Shown: one piece after another, positions 1 through 6,318 of the stretch | Position numbering within the stretch: position 1 is the stretch's first letter | How the letters are laid out: each line of letters opens with the position of its first letter | Assembly: GCA_902762335.1 (NCBI GenBank) | Contig: CACWNZ010000061.1 | Span: 1-7,199, forward strand | Source: an uncultured Ruminococcus sp. | Lineage (GTDB): Bacteria > Bacillota > Clostridia > Oscillospirales > Acutalibacteraceae | Direction of reading: 5' to 3' | Length of the DNA: 7,199 nucleotides | Made by a program: the position numbers and the translations under genes | The notes under the pieces: model-generated | Database searches by the model: none | What the model was told of the DNA's origin: nothing | Seen by the model: the letters and a program-made list of their open reading frames with translations, nothing else

Positions 1-593
1 AGACGGTTGTTGCCTGCCGTTGCAAGTACCTCCTGAACGCCGTCGCCCATCTCGATTATGGATACGTCGAAGGTGCCGCCGCCGAGGTCGTATACCATGA
101 CCTTCTGGTCATTCTCCTTGTCAACGCCGTATGAAAGAGCAGCAGCCGTAGGCTCGTTGATGATACGCTTTACGTCAAGACCCGCAATGCGACCTGCATC
201 CTTTGTTGCCTGACGCTGAGAGTCCGTGAAGTATGCGGGAACAGTGATAACGGCCTGAGTAACCGGCTCGCCGAGATAAGCCTCGGCATCCTTCTTGAGC
301 TTTGTAAGGATCATAGCGGAGATCTCCTGAGGAGTGTACTCCTTAGAATTGATCTTTACCTTATAGGAAGTACCCATCTGTCTCTTGATAGATGCGATGG
401 TGTGGTCGGGGTTGGAAACCGCCTGTCTCTTTGCTACCTGACCGACGAGTCTCTCGCCGTTCTTTGCGAAGGCTACTACAGAGGGAGTAGTTCTTGAGCC
501 CTCTGCATTTGCGATAACTACAGGCTCGCCGCCTTCGATAACCGCTACGCATGAATTTGTTGTACCAAGGTCAATACCGATCGTCTTTGCCAT
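1..593 (-). CDS. dnaK: Molecular chaperone DnaK (Hsp70), N-terminal part, 3' end outside window
   Basis: ATP-driven cytosolic chaperone that binds exposed hydrophobic segments of unfolded proteins, working with GrpE and DnaJ. The first 197 residues are present, covering much of the nucleotide-binding domain; the rest lies beyond position 1. Visible motifs are the phosphate-1 loop GIDLGTTNS (residues 6-14, Asp8), the INEPTAAAL segment with the expected catalytic Glu (about 147) and the phosphate-2 loop VYDLGGGTFDVS (about 167-178). The segment around residues 70-86 runs directly from IKRQMGTSYKV to KEYTPQEIS, so the insertion found in proteobacterial DnaK is absent, as in Gram-positives. The ATG at 591-593 is preceded by a strong Shine-Dalgarno TTTGGAGGT (about 602-610). 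It is the third gene of the hrcA operon, 28 bases after grpE. Family assignment is certain from sequence; expression control by CIRCE is inferred from the operon. Confidence 0.98.
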   Translation of the reverse strand, partial: MAKTIGIDLGTTNSCVAVIEGGEPVVIANAEGSRTTPSVVAFAKNGERLVGQVAKRQAVSNPDHTIASIKRQMGTSYKVKINSKEYTPQEISAMILTKLKKDAEAYLGEPVTQAVITVPAYFTDSQRQATKDAGRIAGLDVKRIINEPTAAALSYGVDKENDQKVMVYDLGGGTFDVSIIEMGDGVQEVLATAGNNR

Positions 594-621
594 AATTGAT
601 TACCTCCAAATATATTATAAA

Positions 622-1197
622 TTATGAATTGCCGTTAGATATCTGCACCATTGCATGGCGGATAACCTTTTCGTTGAGCATAAAGCCCTTCTGGAACACC
701 GCTGTGATATGATCCTCCTCTATCTCGGGGTCGTCCACCCTTGCGATAGCGTTGTGATAATCGGGATCGAATTTATCGCCGCGTTCGCCGAACGCCTTTA
801 CGTGAAGCTTCTCAAGAGAATTCTCGATCTTCTTCTGTATAAGCTCAAGTCCCTTTCTGAACTCGTCCGGCATATTCTGTCCTGCGTCAAGAGCAAGGGC
901 AAAATTATCGACTACGGGCAGGAACGCCTCCACCGCAACGCCGATAGCGTTGTCATAGGTCGCAAGCTTTTCCTTTTCCGTGCGCTTGCGGAAATTATCA
1001 TATTCCGCAGCCATTCTCAGAAACTGATCCTTCTGCGCCTCGAACTCCTGCTTGAGGGCTTCGAATTCCTCGGCAGACACCGCTGCGGGAGCCTCCGCCG
1101 CCGTTTTTATCTCCTCTTCGCTTACCGTCTCTCTCTCCTCCTTTTTTATCTCATCGGCAGGGTTGGGTCTGCCGGTGTGCGATCTCTTTTTTCCCAT
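622..1197 (-). CDS. grpE: Nucleotide exchange factor GrpE
   Basis: Releases ADP from DnaK so the chaperone can rebind ATP; acts as a dimer in the cytosol. With the chosen ATG the protein is 191 residues, normal for the family. An N-terminal charged and probably disordered stretch (about 1-45, many Glu/Lys/Ala) is followed by the long dimerising helix (about 45-100, including FLRMAAEYDNFRKRTEKEK). The C-terminal beta domain contains GDKFDPDYHNAIARV and ends FMLNEKVIRHAMVQIS; the RHA form in place of RPA is common in Clostridia. The frame is open back to an ATG at 1224 that overlaps the hrcA stop as TAATG. I prefer the ATG at 1195-1197, because a GGAG at 1206-1209 lies eight bases upstream of it, whereas an ATG at 1203 would be too close to that site. 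Gene order between hrcA and dnaK confirms the role. Confidence 0.96.
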   Translation of the reverse strand: MGKKRSHTGRPNPADEIKKEERETVSEEEIKTAAEAPAAVSAEEFEALKQEFEAQKDQFLRMAAEYDNFRKRTEKEKLATYDNAIGVAVEAFLPVVDNFALALDAGQNMPDEFRKGLELIQKKIENSLEKLHVKAFGERGDKFDPDYHNAIARVDDPEIEEDHITAVFQKGFMLNEKVIRHAMVQISNGNS

Positions 1198-1205
1198 GAT
1201 CATTT

Positions 1206-1212
1206 CTCCTTT
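1206..1212 (-). promoter_or_regulatory. Ribosome binding site that sets the grpE start
   Basis: On the minus strand AAAGGAG is read just after the hrcA stop. It is eight bases from the ATG at 1197, only two from the in-frame ATG at 1203, and downstream of the ATG at 1224. The spacing therefore favours the third in-frame ATG as the true start. Confidence 0.7.
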
Positions 1213-1223
1213 CCTGCATTGCA

Positions 1224-2252
1224 TTATATATCAAGCAGCTCTGCAAGCGACTCGCCTACTATATCGGCAACGCCGCCGAGCACGGATATTATTCTGGGAT
1301 AGTTCATTCTGAGCGGACCTATAAGCGCAAGCTTGCCCGAGCACTGCGGCGCCGCCGTATAATCGGCAGTCACTATGCTGAGACAGCTCAGCGCGGGATC
1401 TCTCATCTCGCTGCCTATAAGCACTCCCGATCTCGCCTCTGCCGCCGATATGAGCTTAAGCAGCTCTGCGGGTCTTTCAAACAGCTCCATCGCCCGTTTC
1501 CCGTTTGAAGAAGCAAGCTCGGACATCGAAAACAGATTTGATTTTCCCCTTACGGCTATGCCGTCTGCGGAAGCCTCCTTTGCGGCTTCGCTTACCGCAA
1601 GAAGGACGTTAGGCATTATCATGGACATTTCTCCGAAGGAGAGCGCCGTAGTCTGTATGAACGCGGGCGTTACCGACGTAACGGGCATACCCGCGAGCCT
1701 GTCGTTCACCGCCTTGTCGAACATCTCAAGCAGCGAGGGCGTTATCATATAATCGCACCTGAAAAGTCTGGGCTTGACAGAGCCGAGCGAGGTTATCACT
1801 ACCGCCATTGCAGTGTAGTTTCCCGTGCGGACGAACTTAACGTGGCGTATATGGGAGTTTTCTCCCGGCGGGGAAGCCGCCACAGCCGCGCAGCCCGTTA
1901 TGCGCGAGAGAATATCGGCCGCAGTTTCAAGCAGTCTCTCGGGTGTATCGGAGTTTATATCGAGGTTATCCTTTATGAGCTTCTGTTCCTTTTTATCAAG
2001 GGACACGGGCTTCATCAGGTCGTCTATATATACTCTGTAGCCGAGCTCGGTAGGGACTCTGCCCGACGAGGTGTGGGGCTGCTCAAGCAGACCGAGGCTT
2101 GAAAGCTCTGCCATGTCGTTTCTCACGGTCGCCGATGAAACGCTGAAGTCAAGCACGTCGCATATCGCCTTTGAGCCTATCGGATCTCCCGATCTGATAT
2201 AAGCCTCAACCACCGCTTCAAGTATTTTCATCTTTCTTTGAGTAGGTTCCAT
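1224..2252 (-). CDS. hrcA: Heat-inducible transcription repressor HrcA
   Basis: Dimeric repressor that binds the CIRCE operator in front of class I heat-shock genes; its activity depends in other Firmicutes on chaperone, mainly GroEL. The protein is 342 residues, the usual size. The N-terminal winged helix carries the family signature: QRKMKILEAVVEAYI at the start, then SSATVRNDMAELSSLGLLEQ and HTSSGRVPTELGYRVYIDDL (about residues 39-79). The middle and C-terminal parts are the GAF-like and dimerisation regions, with the expected GPLRMNYPRIISVL near the end. The frame extends to a GTG at 2261, but GGAGAGG (2261-2267) would abut that codon, while it is eight bases from the ATG at 2252, so the ATG is chosen. 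It is first in the operon and immediately follows CIRCE, implying autorepression. The stop overlaps the upstream grpE ATG at 1224 by one base. Confidence 0.97.
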   Translation of the reverse strand: MEPTQRKMKILEAVVEAYIRSGDPIGSKAICDVLDFSVSSATVRNDMAELSSLGLLEQPHTSSGRVPTELGYRVYIDDLMKPVSLDKKEQKLIKDNLDINSDTPERLLETAADILSRITGCAAVAASPPGENSHIRHVKFVRTGNYTAMAVVITSLGSVKPRLFRCDYMITPSLLEMFDKAVNDRLAGMPVTSVTPAFIQTTALSFGEMSMIMPNVLLAVSEAAKEASADGIAVRGKSNLFSMSELASSNGKRAMELFERPAELLKLISAAEARSGVLIGSEMRDPALSCLSIVTADYTAAPQCSGKLALIGPLRMNYPRIISVLGGVADIVGESLAELLDI

Positions 2253-2257
2253 ATCAG

Positions 2258-2267
2258 CCACCTCTCC
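2258..2267 (-). promoter_or_regulatory. Ribosome binding site that sets the hrcA start
   Basis: GGAGAGGTGG on the minus strand starts one base after the CIRCE repeat. Its GGAGAGG core is eight bases from the ATG at 2252 and leaves no spacer for the alternative GTG at 2261. The closeness to CIRCE means a bound repressor, or an RNA hairpin formed by CIRCE, could also affect ribosome access; that last point is inference. Confidence 0.7.
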
Positions 2268-2268
2268 G

Positions 2269-2295
2269 TTAGCACTCTAAGGTGCCGAGTGCTAA
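2269..2295 (-). promoter_or_regulatory. CIRCE operator (HrcA binding site)
   Basis: A perfect inverted repeat: TTAGCACTC at 2269-2277, a nine-base spacer, and GAGTGCTAA at 2287-2295. All 18 arm positions match the classic CIRCE consensus and the spacer has the canonical length. It lies just downstream of the predicted transcription start and just upstream of the hrcA ribosome binding site, the usual position for repression of hrcA-grpE-dnaK. Confidence 0.98.
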
Positions 2296-2304
2296 TCTAT
2301 TTAT

Positions 2305-2333
2305 AATTTACCATTATCTTATCCGATTGTCAA
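2305..2333 (-). promoter_or_regulatory. Sigma-A type promoter of the hrcA-grpE-dnaK operon
   Basis: On the minus strand a consensus -35 box TTGACA (2328-2333) is followed by exactly 17 bases and a -10 box TAAATT (2305-2310). The -10 box is preceded by TGG, giving an extended -10 TGN. The start of transcription would fall near 2298, right at the edge of CIRCE, so a bound HrcA would block initiation. A strong vegetative promoter plus CIRCE is the standard class I heat-shock arrangement. Confidence 0.85.
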
Positions 2334-2375
2334 GACCTTTATGTAAAAAAATCCGTCTTCACCTCACAGCATTCA

Positions 2376-2402
2376 TTATCACTGCACCTCTCCAAGTGCT
2401 AA
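2376..2402. promoter_or_regulatory. Degenerate CIRCE-like inverted repeat
   Basis: TTATCACTG (2376-2384), a nine-base spacer and AAGTGCTAA (2394-2402) match the CIRCE consensus at 15 of 18 arm positions with the exact N9 spacing. It lies about 80 bases upstream of the perfect CIRCE and about 100 bases upstream of the lipoprotein -10 box. The spacer, read on the minus strand, is GGAGAGGTG, the same nine bases that form the hrcA ribosome binding site. It may be a secondary HrcA site or a decayed copy; binding is not shown by the sequence. Confidence 0.45.
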
Positions 2403-2499
2403 AATGACCGCGGCAGCTTTTTTTGCGCCGAATGCGTGTAATAGTCCGACTTTTTTTCTTCGTCGGTAGAAAATACACCATGCAGTCCGTCACCCTGTA

Positions 2500-2508
2500 T
2501 GATATAAT
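2500..2508 (+). promoter_or_regulatory. Extended -10 promoter of the lipoprotein gene
   Basis: A perfect TATAAT (2503-2508) is preceded by TGA, giving the extended -10 motif TGNTATAAT. No good -35 box is seen at 16-18 bases upstream, which extended -10 promoters tolerate. The transcript would start near 2514, leaving a leader of about 55 bases before the ATG at 2570. Confidence 0.6.
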
Positions 2509-2569
2509 GTATGCATAATAATTTTCCGCAGACGTACAGCCTGCGCAGAATACGAACGGAGAGCATATC

Positions 2570-3034
2570 ATGAAAAGATCAAACGCATACAGATCAGCGG
2601 CATTATTGGCAGCCTTCGCGGTCATGACAGCCTTTTCGGGCTGCGCTAAATCAGACGGCGCTCAGACGAACACGGCATCGGCGGAGAGCAGCGCGGAAAG
2701 CACCGTAAGCAAAGCCGAGAGCAGCACGGAAAGCGCCGTAAGCAAGGACGAAAGCAAAACCTCGTCATCTGATGAGACGGGTCTTGTCGGAAAGTGGGTA
2801 TCCGAGGAGTATAACGGCGGCTTCGTTTACACCTTCAACGATGACGGCACAGGCAATTACGATATGATGGGCTCGGTAATGGACCTGACCTATACTATCG
2901 ACAGCGACACGAAAATGACCATAACCTTCCTTGCAGAGGGCTACGATCCCATGTCTGTGAACTATTCCCTTGAAGGAGACAAATTCACGATCAGCGACAC
3001 GACAGGCACCAAGAACGTCTTTATCAGACAATAA
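2570..3034 (+). CDS. Small secreted lipoprotein with Ser-rich linker and a DUF5640/lipocalin-like C-terminal domain
   Basis: A 154-residue protein of unknown function, probably anchored to the outer face of the membrane. Residues 1-24 form a lipoprotein signal peptide: basic MKRSNAYR, hydrophobic core, then the lipobox FSGC with Cys25 as the lipidated residue. Phe at -3 is less usual than Leu but tolerated. Residues 26-70 are a low-complexity Ser/Glu/Ala/Lys linker containing two 11-residue near-repeats (38-48 and 49-59). Residues 71-154 look like a small beta-rich domain: GLVGKWVSEEYNGGFVYTFN, DDGTGNYDM, then YTIDSDTKMTITF and YSLEGDKFTIS. This resembles the DUF5640/lipocalin-like lipoproteins of Ruminococcus; that match is from memory. 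The start is supported by GGAGAG (2558-2563) six bases upstream. It is the only plus-strand gene, divergent from hrcA and convergent with tadA, with its own promoter and terminator, so it appears monocistronic. Confidence 0.9.
   Translation: MKRSNAYRSAALLAAFAVMTAFSGCAKSDGAQTNTASAESSAESTVSKAESSTESAVSKDESKTSSSDETGLVGKWVSEEYNGGFVYTFNDDGTGNYDMMGSVMDLTYTIDSDTKMTITFLAEGYDPMSVNYSLEGDKFTISDTTGTKNVFIRQ
2681..2746 (+). repeat. Two tandem 33-bp repeats in the lipoprotein linker
   Basis: Units 2681-2713 and 2714-2746 differ at only four of 33 positions. They encode AESSAESTVSK and AESSTESAVSK. The conservation at the DNA level suggests a fairly recent in-frame duplication that lengthened the flexible linker between the lipid anchor and the folded domain. 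Confidence 0.85.
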
Positions 3035-3058
3035 CGCCGACCCACCCCCTTATATATA

Positions 3059-3110
3059 GAAGAGCAGGCGCCGTTCCGTCATCGGGACAGCGCCTGCTCT
3101 TCATTTTTTT
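3059..3110 (+). terminator. Intrinsic terminator of the lipoprotein gene
   Basis: A perfect 13-bp stem, GAAGAGCAGGCGC (3059-3071) with GCGCCTGCTCTTC (3090-3102), continues after one mismatch into five more pairs (3073-3077 with 3084-3088) and a six-base loop. A run of seven T follows at 3104-3110. It begins 24 bases after the lipoprotein stop. The convergent tadA stop (3117-3119) lies just beyond it. On the minus strand the hairpin is followed only by TATATATAAG, so termination in that direction would be weaker but is possible. Confidence 0.93.
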
Positions 3111-3116
3111 AATTTT

Positions 3117-4037
3117 TCATGAACGACCCACGGGGACAGGAATATGCCCGATAAGCTTAGCTATCACCTCAGGCAGCTCCGCAACGCTGCGCGCAGCAGC
3201 TCTCGGCTTAGATATTCTGCCGCCGTATGCCGCAAGCACGAAGCCCGCGCCCGCGCACTCGGCAGCTATCCTTTCCCGCTCGGTACACCCTATATAATAC
3301 GCCTGCTTTATCCTGCTGCGGCGCATTATGAGCCTTATCTTTTTCTGACGGTCCGATCCCTCGGTATCTACCGTTTCTATACACCCGAAAAGCTGCTCCG
3401 CGCCGTCAACAGAGAAAACCTCCCTGAGCTCATCTTCGGCAAGACTGCTGAGTATATACAGCCTGCCAAGCTCGGAGAGCCGCTTCAATGCATCACCGGC
3501 TCCCTCAAGAACGGATCCGCCGCTCAATAATACGCCGTCCGGCTCTATTATTATCCCCGTCTGTACCCGCTCCCTTTCAGACCCGCGCAGACCCGTGAAA
3601 AAGTCGGACAGCAAACCGGAGCATTCGCCCTCAAGTACGCCCGCGCTCAGCTCAGGCACGTAAGGGTAGGGCAGAGAAAAAAGCGCCGTCACGCTCCTGC
3701 ACGAGCCCGACAGCTTATCGTCCGCGCCGTAGCATACCCGCTTCAGCCTTGAGCCTATCGCCGCGCCCGCACACATGGGACAGGGCTCAAGTGTGACGTA
3801 AAGCTCACACTGCTCAAGCCGCCATCCGCCGAGGGTACGGCACGCCTCGTCTATAGCCTCAAGCTCCGCATGACAGAGAGCGCTTTTGCAGCTCTCCCTC
3901 TTGTTGAAGCCCCGACCGACGATCCTGCCGTCACACACTACCACGGCGCCCACAGGCACCTCACCGAGCCGAGCCGCCTCACGGGCAAGTGCAAGGGCTT
4001 CGTTCATATATTTCTCGTCCTTTGTCAGAGCCTTCAC
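3117..4037 (-). CDS. tadA: tRNA adenosine deaminase TadA fused to a degenerate HAD-like domain
   Basis: The N-terminal half (about 1-152) is TadA, the zinc enzyme that converts A34 to inosine in tRNA-Arg(ACG). It has the zinc ligand and proton-shuttle motif HAE (His56, Glu58), the PCPMC motif (Cys86, Cys89), the GEVPVGAVVV strand, and GGWRLEQCELYVTLEP and LLSDFF blocks that align well with bacterial TadA. Usual TadA is 150-170 residues; this protein has 306. Residues about 160-306 resemble a HAD phosphatase: IIIEPDGVLLSG as motif I, LYILSS as motif II, Lys232/233 as motif III, and AYYIGCTERERIAAECAGAGF as motif IV. The nucleophile Asp is Glu165 and the motif IV Asp is Cys251, so phosphatase activity is unlikely. 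Start is GTG, chosen because MKALTKDEKYM matches family N-termini; the ribosome site is weak (CAAAGG), and an ATG at 4007 has a better-spaced AAAGGA. It follows the CPBP gene by 14 bases. Confidence 0.93.
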   Translation of the reverse strand: MKALTKDEKYMNEALALAREAARLGEVPVGAVVVCDGRIVGRGFNKRESCKSALCHAELEAIDEACRTLGGWRLEQCELYVTLEPCPMCAGAAIGSRLKRVCYGADDKLSGSCRSVTALFSLPYPYVPELSAGVLEGECSGLLSDFFTGLRGSERERVQTGIIIEPDGVLLSGGSVLEGAGDALKRLSELGRLYILSSLAEDELREVFSVDGAEQLFGCIETVDTEGSDRQKKIRLIMRRSRIKQAYYIGCTERERIAAECAGAGFVLAAYGGRISKPRAAARSVAELPEVIAKLIGHIPVPVGRS

Positions 4038-4051
4038 CGCCTTTGCTTGTG

Positions 4052-4978
4052 TCAGACAAATTTTTCAATGACCGCCAGAGCTACGAAAATTATCAGCGCA
4101 GGCGTAGTCACGACCGCCTTGAGCTTTTCCCGCGCGGTCAGACTGCGGCGCGGTCTTCTGAAACTGAGTATATTCAACCCGCCGTAAATAAGCAGTCCCG
4201 CCGAGCCGAAAAACACCGCCATCAATATTGCGTGAGATATCAACGAATAACAAGCGTAAGCGGTCGTTCCGCAGCACAGCCCTATAAACGTGCCGACCGT
4301 TGAAAATGCATTGTTGAGAAAATGTATTATTACGGGAAGCATGAATCTGCCCGAAACGTGCCGTATATATGCCAGCAGATATCCGCAGAGAAAAGCAAAT
4401 ATCATCTGCGAAGGCGAAAAATGCATAAAGCCGAACATAAACGCCGAAAAGACAGTCGCAAAATGCGCTCCGAATCGTGACAGCGTAGAGTACATATAGC
4501 CCCTGAAAAGCATCTCCTCACATACGGCGGGAAACACCGAGCTCGATATCAGAATAAGCGAAAAGCTGCCAAAGTCGGGGGTAATGTATATCGTCCCCAC
4601 ATCAGCCTGCGGCAGAAAGCGATCGAACAAGCTCACAAAGTCGTTGAATAAAACACAGCCGCTGAAACCGAGCATCACAAAAAGAACGGAAGGAAGGGGC
4701 GCCGCTCGCCTGCATTCGGGAGCAAAGTAGGTCTTTATCCCGTTGCCCATATAGCCGAGCGCCATAACGGGCAGCAGCATGGAAAACACCATTACCGTCA
4801 TGTCACTTATATACTGCCCGGGGTAGGAGCCTTCCTCTTTGCGAAACAAAAACAGCACGATAAGACGCACGGCTATGTTTATTACCCCCGCAAGAGCGCA
4901 AAGGGATACGGCAAAGCGCAGCGCCTCCGTACGCGAGCCGGGCTTCTGCCTCCCGCCGCCGTTTTGCAGACCTTGCAT
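4052..4978 (-). CDS. CPBP (Abi) family intramembrane glutamic/metallo-type protease homologue
   Basis: Polytopic membrane protein of 308 residues with about eight hydrophobic segments. The CPBP core is at about 140-260, with the diagnostic motifs in order: EExxxR (Glu154, Glu155, Arg159 in CEEMLFRG), the second motif with His186 (FMFGFMHFSPSQ), and HxxxN (His219, Asn223 in HFLNNAF). These form the active site in Rce1-type relatives. Bacterial members include bacteriocin self-immunity proteins, but most have unknown substrates and no bacteriocin gene is visible here. Two or three extra hydrophobic segments precede the core (about 22-46, 60-79, 95-118), and a basic loop and last segment (about 290-305) follow it. 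The ATG at 4976-4978 is preceded by AAGGGGG at about ten bases. It lies 68 bases after the PLP-enzyme gene and 14 bases before tadA, so it probably belongs to the same transcript. Confidence 0.93.
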   Translation of the reverse strand: MQGLQNGGGRQKPGSRTEALRFAVSLCALAGVINIAVRLIVLFLFRKEEGSYPGQYISDMTVMVFSMLLPVMALGYMGNGIKTYFAPECRRAAPLPSVLFVMLGFSGCVLFNDFVSLFDRFLPQADVGTIYITPDFGSFSLILISSSVFPAVCEEMLFRGYMYSTLSRFGAHFATVFSAFMFGFMHFSPSQMIFAFLCGYLLAYIRHVSGRFMLPVIIHFLNNAFSTVGTFIGLCCGTTAYACYSLISHAILMAVFFGSAGLLIYGGLNILSFRRPRRSLTAREKLKAVVTTPALIIFVALAVIEKFV

Positions 4979-5046
4979 TATCTTTTCGCCCCCTTAAGAA
5001 CAGAGATCGCCGCCGATACCGTGTTTACGGCATATAAGAACGGCTT

Positions 5047-6318
5047 TTACACACCCGAGCGCGCGCCCGGGAGCAGTCTGCTGCCAGCGAGCATAGCGGC
5101 AAGCCTGCCCGTGTGGAAATTGAGGGAGCCCTGCATCCATACGGCGTAGGGCTCACGGAGAGGAGCGTCTGCCGAGAGCTCTATAGACGAGCCGAGAGTG
5201 AAGGCGCCCGCCGCCATAATGACCTTGCTGTCGTAGCCGGGCATATCCCACGGCTCGGGGGTAACGAAGGCATCTATCGGAGACGCCTTCTGGATCCCCT
5301 GACAGAAGCTTATGAGCTTTTCCTCGCTTCCGAGAAGGACAGCCTGTATTATATCGCCCCTGATCTCGTCATAGCGCGGAGTGACCTCGTATCCAAGAAG
5401 CTCGTAAAGAGCCGCGGTGAATATCGCCGTTTTGACGGCTTCACCCGTAACGTGAGGAGCGCTGAACGCGCCCATGAACAGCTCACGGTTGTTGCCGAGG
5501 GTACAGCCTATCTCCTTGCCCGTACCCGGAGTGGTCAGACGATAGCTGCACGCTTCAACAAGGTCTTTCCTGCCTGCGATATATCCGCCCGTAGGAGCAA
5601 TGCCGCCGCCGGGATTCTTTATCAGCGAGCCCGCCATAAGGTCTATACCGAGAGCGCCGGGAGCGGTCTTTTCAACGAATTCCCCGTAGCAGTTGTCGAG
5701 CATCACTATACACGACGGCGCCAGACTGTGAGCAAGGGAAGCTATCTCCTTAAGCTCAGTCGCCGTAAGGGTAGGTCTGAGAGAATAGCCCCTTGAACGC
5801 TGTATATAAACCATTTTGACAGAGGGATCGATCTGCGCCTTCATTGCTTCAAGATCCACTCTTCCGTCGGGAAGAAGCTCTATCTGCCTGTAGTTTATTC
5901 CGAATTCCTTCAGCGAGCCGCTGGACGGCGCGCCTATACCGATAACGCCCTGAAGCGTATCGTAGGGTACGCCCGTGACCGATACCATAGTGTCACCCGG
6001 ACGAAGAACGCCGAACAGTGCTACGGTCAGAGTGTGGGTGCCGCTTGCAAAGTTGTGTCTTACAAGAGCGTCCTCGGTATCGAGTACCTCGGCAAAGACC
6101 TGATCGAGAGCCTCTCGTCCCCTGTCGCCGTAGCCGTAGCCCGTTGAGGCAGCAAATAAGCTCTCGCTCACCCTTGCGCGCTGAAAGGCACGCAGCATTT
6201 TGTGCTGATTGTATTCGGTTATATCATCAGTTCTTTCAAGATAGGGTCTGCAAAGCTTCATCGCCTCTTCAGAGGCGGCAAGTATTTCGGGGTCTATATC
6301 AAAAAAATCGTTTTTCAT
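5047..6318 (-). CDS. Methionine gamma-lyase / aluminium-resistance family PLP-dependent protein
   Basis: A 423-residue cytosolic fold-type I PLP enzyme, normal length for the family once called aluminium resistance protein (Met_gamma_lyase family; B. subtilis YnbB type). The predicted reaction is beta/gamma elimination from sulfur amino acids, but the true substrate in most species is untested. Visible features are ASTGYGYGDRGREALDQVFA (about 56-76), the glycine-rich cofactor site ASGTHTLTVALF (91-102), LDNCYGEF with Asp208 expected to contact the pyridine nitrogen, and the lysine site GSLIKNPGGGIAPTGGYIAG with Lys234 as the Schiff-base residue. The C-terminal part ends with MQGSLNFHTGRLA. 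The ATG overlaps the stop of the GNAT gene as ATGA and has AAGGAAAG seven bases upstream, indicating translational coupling. Assignment to the family is firm; the specific reaction is inferred. Confidence 0.94.
   Translation of the reverse strand: MKNDFFDIDPEILAASEEAMKLCRPYLERTDDITEYNQHKMLRAFQRARVSESLFAASTGYGYGDRGREALDQVFAEVLDTEDALVRHNFASGTHTLTVALFGVLRPGDTMVSVTGVPYDTLQGVIGIGAPSSGSLKEFGINYRQIELLPDGRVDLEAMKAQIDPSVKMVYIQRSRGYSLRPTLTATELKEIASLAHSLAPSCIVMLDNCYGEFVEKTAPGALGIDLMAGSLIKNPGGGIAPTGGYIAGRKDLVEACSYRLTTPGTGKEIGCTLGNNRELFMGAFSAPHVTGEAVKTAIFTAALYELLGYEVTPRYDEIRGDIIQAVLLGSEEKLISFCQGIQKASPIDAFVTPEPWDMPGYDSKVIMAAGAFTLGSSIELSADAPLREPYAVWMQGSLNFHTGRLAAMLAGSRLLPGARSGV

Larger units (their letters stand above)
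2253..2569. other. Divergent intergenic region between hrcA and the lipoprotein gene
   Basis: This 317-base gap holds the hrcA promoter, CIRCE and ribosome binding site on its left side. An imperfect CIRCE-like palindrome lies at 2376-2402, and an extended -10 promoter for the plus-strand gene at 2500-2508. T-rich runs occur at 2418-2424 and 2451-2457. A short weak inverted repeat, CCGAC (2446-2450) with GTCGG (2462-2466), has an 11-base loop and no convincing function. I see no coding gene or RNA gene here. Confidence 0.75.

Noticed and set aside
613..620. TATAAT-like sequence in the grpE-dnaK gap as an internal dnaK promoter
   Set aside because: A start from it would fall on the dnaK ribosome binding site, and no -35 box is seen; the gap is simply AT-rich.
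655..1302. Long plus-strand open frame (215 codons) opposite grpE
   Set aside because: It lies antisense to a certain GrpE gene, has no ribosome binding site or recognisable domain, and its composition is that of a reversed charged coiled-coil gene.
2446..2466. Small inverted repeat CCGAC/GTCGG in the intergenic region
   Set aside because: Five pairs with an 11-base loop is within chance for a gap of this size, and the T-run is inside the loop, not after the stem.
2359..2625. Minus-strand frame of 88 codons across the hrcA/lipoprotein gap
   Set aside because: It overlaps the lipoprotein start and its promoter in antisense and has no family features. Its only start-like signal is the GGAGAGGTG near its end, which would open a five-codon peptide.
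4052..4978. CPBP protein as a bacteriocin immunity protein
   Set aside because: No bacteriocin precursor with a double-glycine leader and no transporter lies nearby; the CPBP family is too broad for that claim.
4979..5046. Possible terminator or promoter between the PLP enzyme and the CPBP gene
   Set aside because: Only a 4-5 bp stem (CCGT/ACGG) without a T-run is present, and no paired -35/-10 boxes. It looks like an ordinary intra-operon gap.
5113..5796. Plus-strand open frame of 227 codons opposite the PLP enzyme
   Set aside because: It is a shadow frame of a clearly recognised enzyme, rich in Arg and Ser, with no motif and no start signal.
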